Shown here piece by piece: positions 60,613-61,778 of a stretch of DNA of 61,778 nucleotides. Both the position numbers and the translations under genes were made by a program. This DNA is from Hyphomicrobiales bacterium (lineage in GTDB: Bacteria > Pseudomonadota > Alphaproteobacteria > Rhizobiales > Rhizobiaceae): positions 1-61,778 of the forward strand of contig UBMI01000019.1 of NCBI GenBank assembly GCA_900466475.1, read 5' to 3'. The notes under the pieces are model-generated. The model was not told the DNA's origin. It did not search any database and saw only the letters and a program-made list of their open reading frames with translations. Position 1 is the first letter of the stretch; each line of letters opens with the position of its first letter.

Positions 60613-61575
60613 TCACTCGCCGTGATAGCGGCTGATAAAGCTCCAGACTTCGGCCGCCGTCTCGATATCGTTGCTGCATCCCCCGAAACGCGGTCCGTCC
60701 GGCGGATCGTCCATGCCGGAGCCGGTATCGGGCCGGGCGAGGCGAGGCCAGCAGTGGCCGCCGTTTTCGATGCGATACAGTTGAACGCCCGTATCGGCCT
60801 GGCATCCGGTCCATTGCACGAGACTGGCGCGGGTGAGGTCATGCGGGTTCAGGTGCGGCAGCGGCGTTGACGTCTCCCCGGTGCAGCCGTCGATCCGGCG
60901 CCAGTATTCGGTCGTCTCGGGCACGGAAAGCAGCCGTCCGAAGGAGCGGATATAGCCGTCGTAGCGCTGCACGTCGTCACTGGTGCCGTTGATCATCATG
61001 ACCGGCATGGGGTGGCCGGGCTTGCAATCTTCGACCTGCGCTTCGTTGATCGCGCTGGCGACGGGCGCGATCGCCGATATCCTGTCGGGAAGCGCGCAGG
61101 CGAGCGTATAGGTCATCAGCGCGCCGAAGGAGAAGCCCGTGGCATAGACCCTTGAGCCATCTGCGATCTTCCGGCTGACGAGATCGTCGATCATGGTGCG
61201 GAAAAAGCCGATGTCGTCGACCGGCTCGCCATTGATGGCAGGTTTTCTGGATTTGATGTTCCAGGCGCCATCGATCGCTTCCGGATAGAGGGTAATGAAG
61301 TTCTCGCGATCGGCGACGGCATCGAATCCGCTGTTCTTCTGGAAGTTCGCGGCCTTGTCGTCGGACCCGTACATGACGATGACGAGCGGGGCAGGGTGCC
61401 CGGCAGCACCCGCGGGAATATGCAGGATCGCGGTGCGGTCGACGCCCTGCCATCGGTAGGTCAGGAGGTCATCGGCATGAGCGCCCCTCGGGCCGAGGAG
61501 AAATGTCGGGCCGAGGATCAGGCCGAAGAGAAAAAGGAAGCCGGCAAATGGCAGGCGTTGCAATGCGCAGAACAT
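60613..61575 (-). CDS. Secreted PHB-depolymerase-like esterase
   Basis: 320 residues. The signal peptide covers about 1-34 (FAGFLFLFGLILGPTFLLGPRGAHA). The alpha/beta hydrolase core follows the LpqC/esterase-PHB type: PLVIVMYGSDDKAANF, ENFITLYPEAIDGAW, nucleophile Ser149 in YATGFSFGALM, acid in INGTSDDVQRY and His in IENGGHCWP. Cysteines (DCKPGH, DGCTGE, TGCQAD, GGCSND) suggest disulfides in the periplasm or outside. ATG 61573-61575 follows GAGGACG. The substrate may be a polyester or feruloyl-type ester. The last 200 nt of the window show nothing further. Confidence 0.87.
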   Translation of the reverse strand: MFCALQRLPFAGFLFLFGLILGPTFLLGPRGAHADDLLTYRWQGVDRTAILHIPAGAAGHPAPLVIVMYGSDDKAANFQKNSGFDAVADRENFITLYPEAIDGAWNIKSRKPAINGEPVDDIGFFRTMIDDLVSRKIADGSRVYATGFSFGALMTYTLACALPDRISAIAPVASAINEAQVEDCKPGHPMPVMMINGTSDDVQRYDGYIRSFGRLLSVPETTEYWRRIDGCTGETSTPLPHLNPHDLTRASLVQWTGCQADTGVQLYRIENGGHCWPRLARPDTGSGMDDPPDGPRFGGCSNDIETAAEVWSFISRYHGE

Positions 61576-61778
61576 CAAACGTCCTCGCTTTCTGACGAAA
61601 ACACAGCGACGAAACATATGCCATCGCGCAGCACCGGCAATGAACGGATGAAGCGACGCAATGGCGCAGGTTGATGTCTTCATCGGCTGGATTTAACCCG
61701 CCGCACTTGCTTGCCACATCTCGCCGTCACGGAAGCGGCGAGGCAGTGCCACCGGTTCGCCCCTCCCACCTGTGGGGA

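Overview
The window is a high-G+C alphaproteobacterial chromosome or replicon segment, most likely from the Rhizobiaceae (Rhizobium or a close relative). The basis is the codon use, an EcfG-type (GGAAC-N17-CGTT) promoter, rhizobial GC-rich palindromic repeats, a HWE-family histidine kinase, DUF1330, DUF2277 and DUF2721 proteins, and many divergent regulator/oxidoreductase pairs. No rRNA, tRNA, CRISPR array, complete insertion sequence or replication origin was recognised. The region is accessory in character: single genes and two-gene modules, gene fragments and repeats, with few long operons.

Layout. 0.3-9 kb: a methyltransferase, a small secreted protein between two copies of a ~75 bp direct repeat, a DUF1330 gene with a frameshifted YafY-type regulator, an isochorismatase-like hydrolase with a divergent LysR regulator, small membrane proteins, and an NmrA-like reductase with a divergent HxlR regulator. 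9-13.5 kb: a phage remnant. Terminase small and large subunits have no portal or capsid genes beside them, and a second diverged copy of the terminase 3' end lies about 1.36 kb away with two unrelated genes between. A KTSC-domain gene pair follows. 13.5-14.2 kb: a cluster of inverted repeats and a 36-residue secreted peptide gene. 14.3-18.4 kb: a 1183-residue protein joining a polytopic membrane region to a split periplasmic solute-binding domain. 18.7-27.3 kb: dienelactone-hydrolase-like protein, aldehyde dehydrogenase with AraC regulator, unknown membrane proteins, a RibD/DHFR-like reductase and an acyltransferase. 27.8-38.5 kb: a type I secretion locus with a 1769-residue repetitive exoprotein, a CobW-type GTPase, a small unknown protein, an ABC exporter with a degenerate C39-like domain and an HlyD-type adaptor. 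38.9-50.5 kb: sulfite-oxidase-like enzyme, LysR/SDR pair, HAD phosphatase, serine hydrolase, PlsY, NmrA-like/AraC pair, a fragment of an arginase-family gene, DUF2721 and a hybrid HWE kinase. 50.6-51.5 kb: a duplicated 3' piece of the HlyD-type gene fused to a truncated minus-strand ORF. 51.5-55.3 kb: a single large gene encoding a RelA/SpoT-type nucleotidyltransferase, a long helical region, an acidic linker and a C-terminal poly-gamma-glutamate-hydrolase-like metalloenzyme domain. 55.3-61.6 kb: TPR adenylate cyclase, dihydroxy-acid dehydratase, glyoxalase-fold protein, DUF2277 protein and a PHB-depolymerase-like esterase.

The strongest candidate for an undescribed system is the 51.5-55.3 kb gene. 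It combines a toxSAS/CapRel-like synthetase with a separate hydrolase in one polypeptide, lies alone in a scarred repeat-rich spot, and looks lower in G+C than its neighbours. Secondary candidates are the membrane/solute-binding fusion at 14.3 kb, the type I secretion cargo with four DUF4082-like repeats, and a family of double-hairpin repeats with compensatory base changes.
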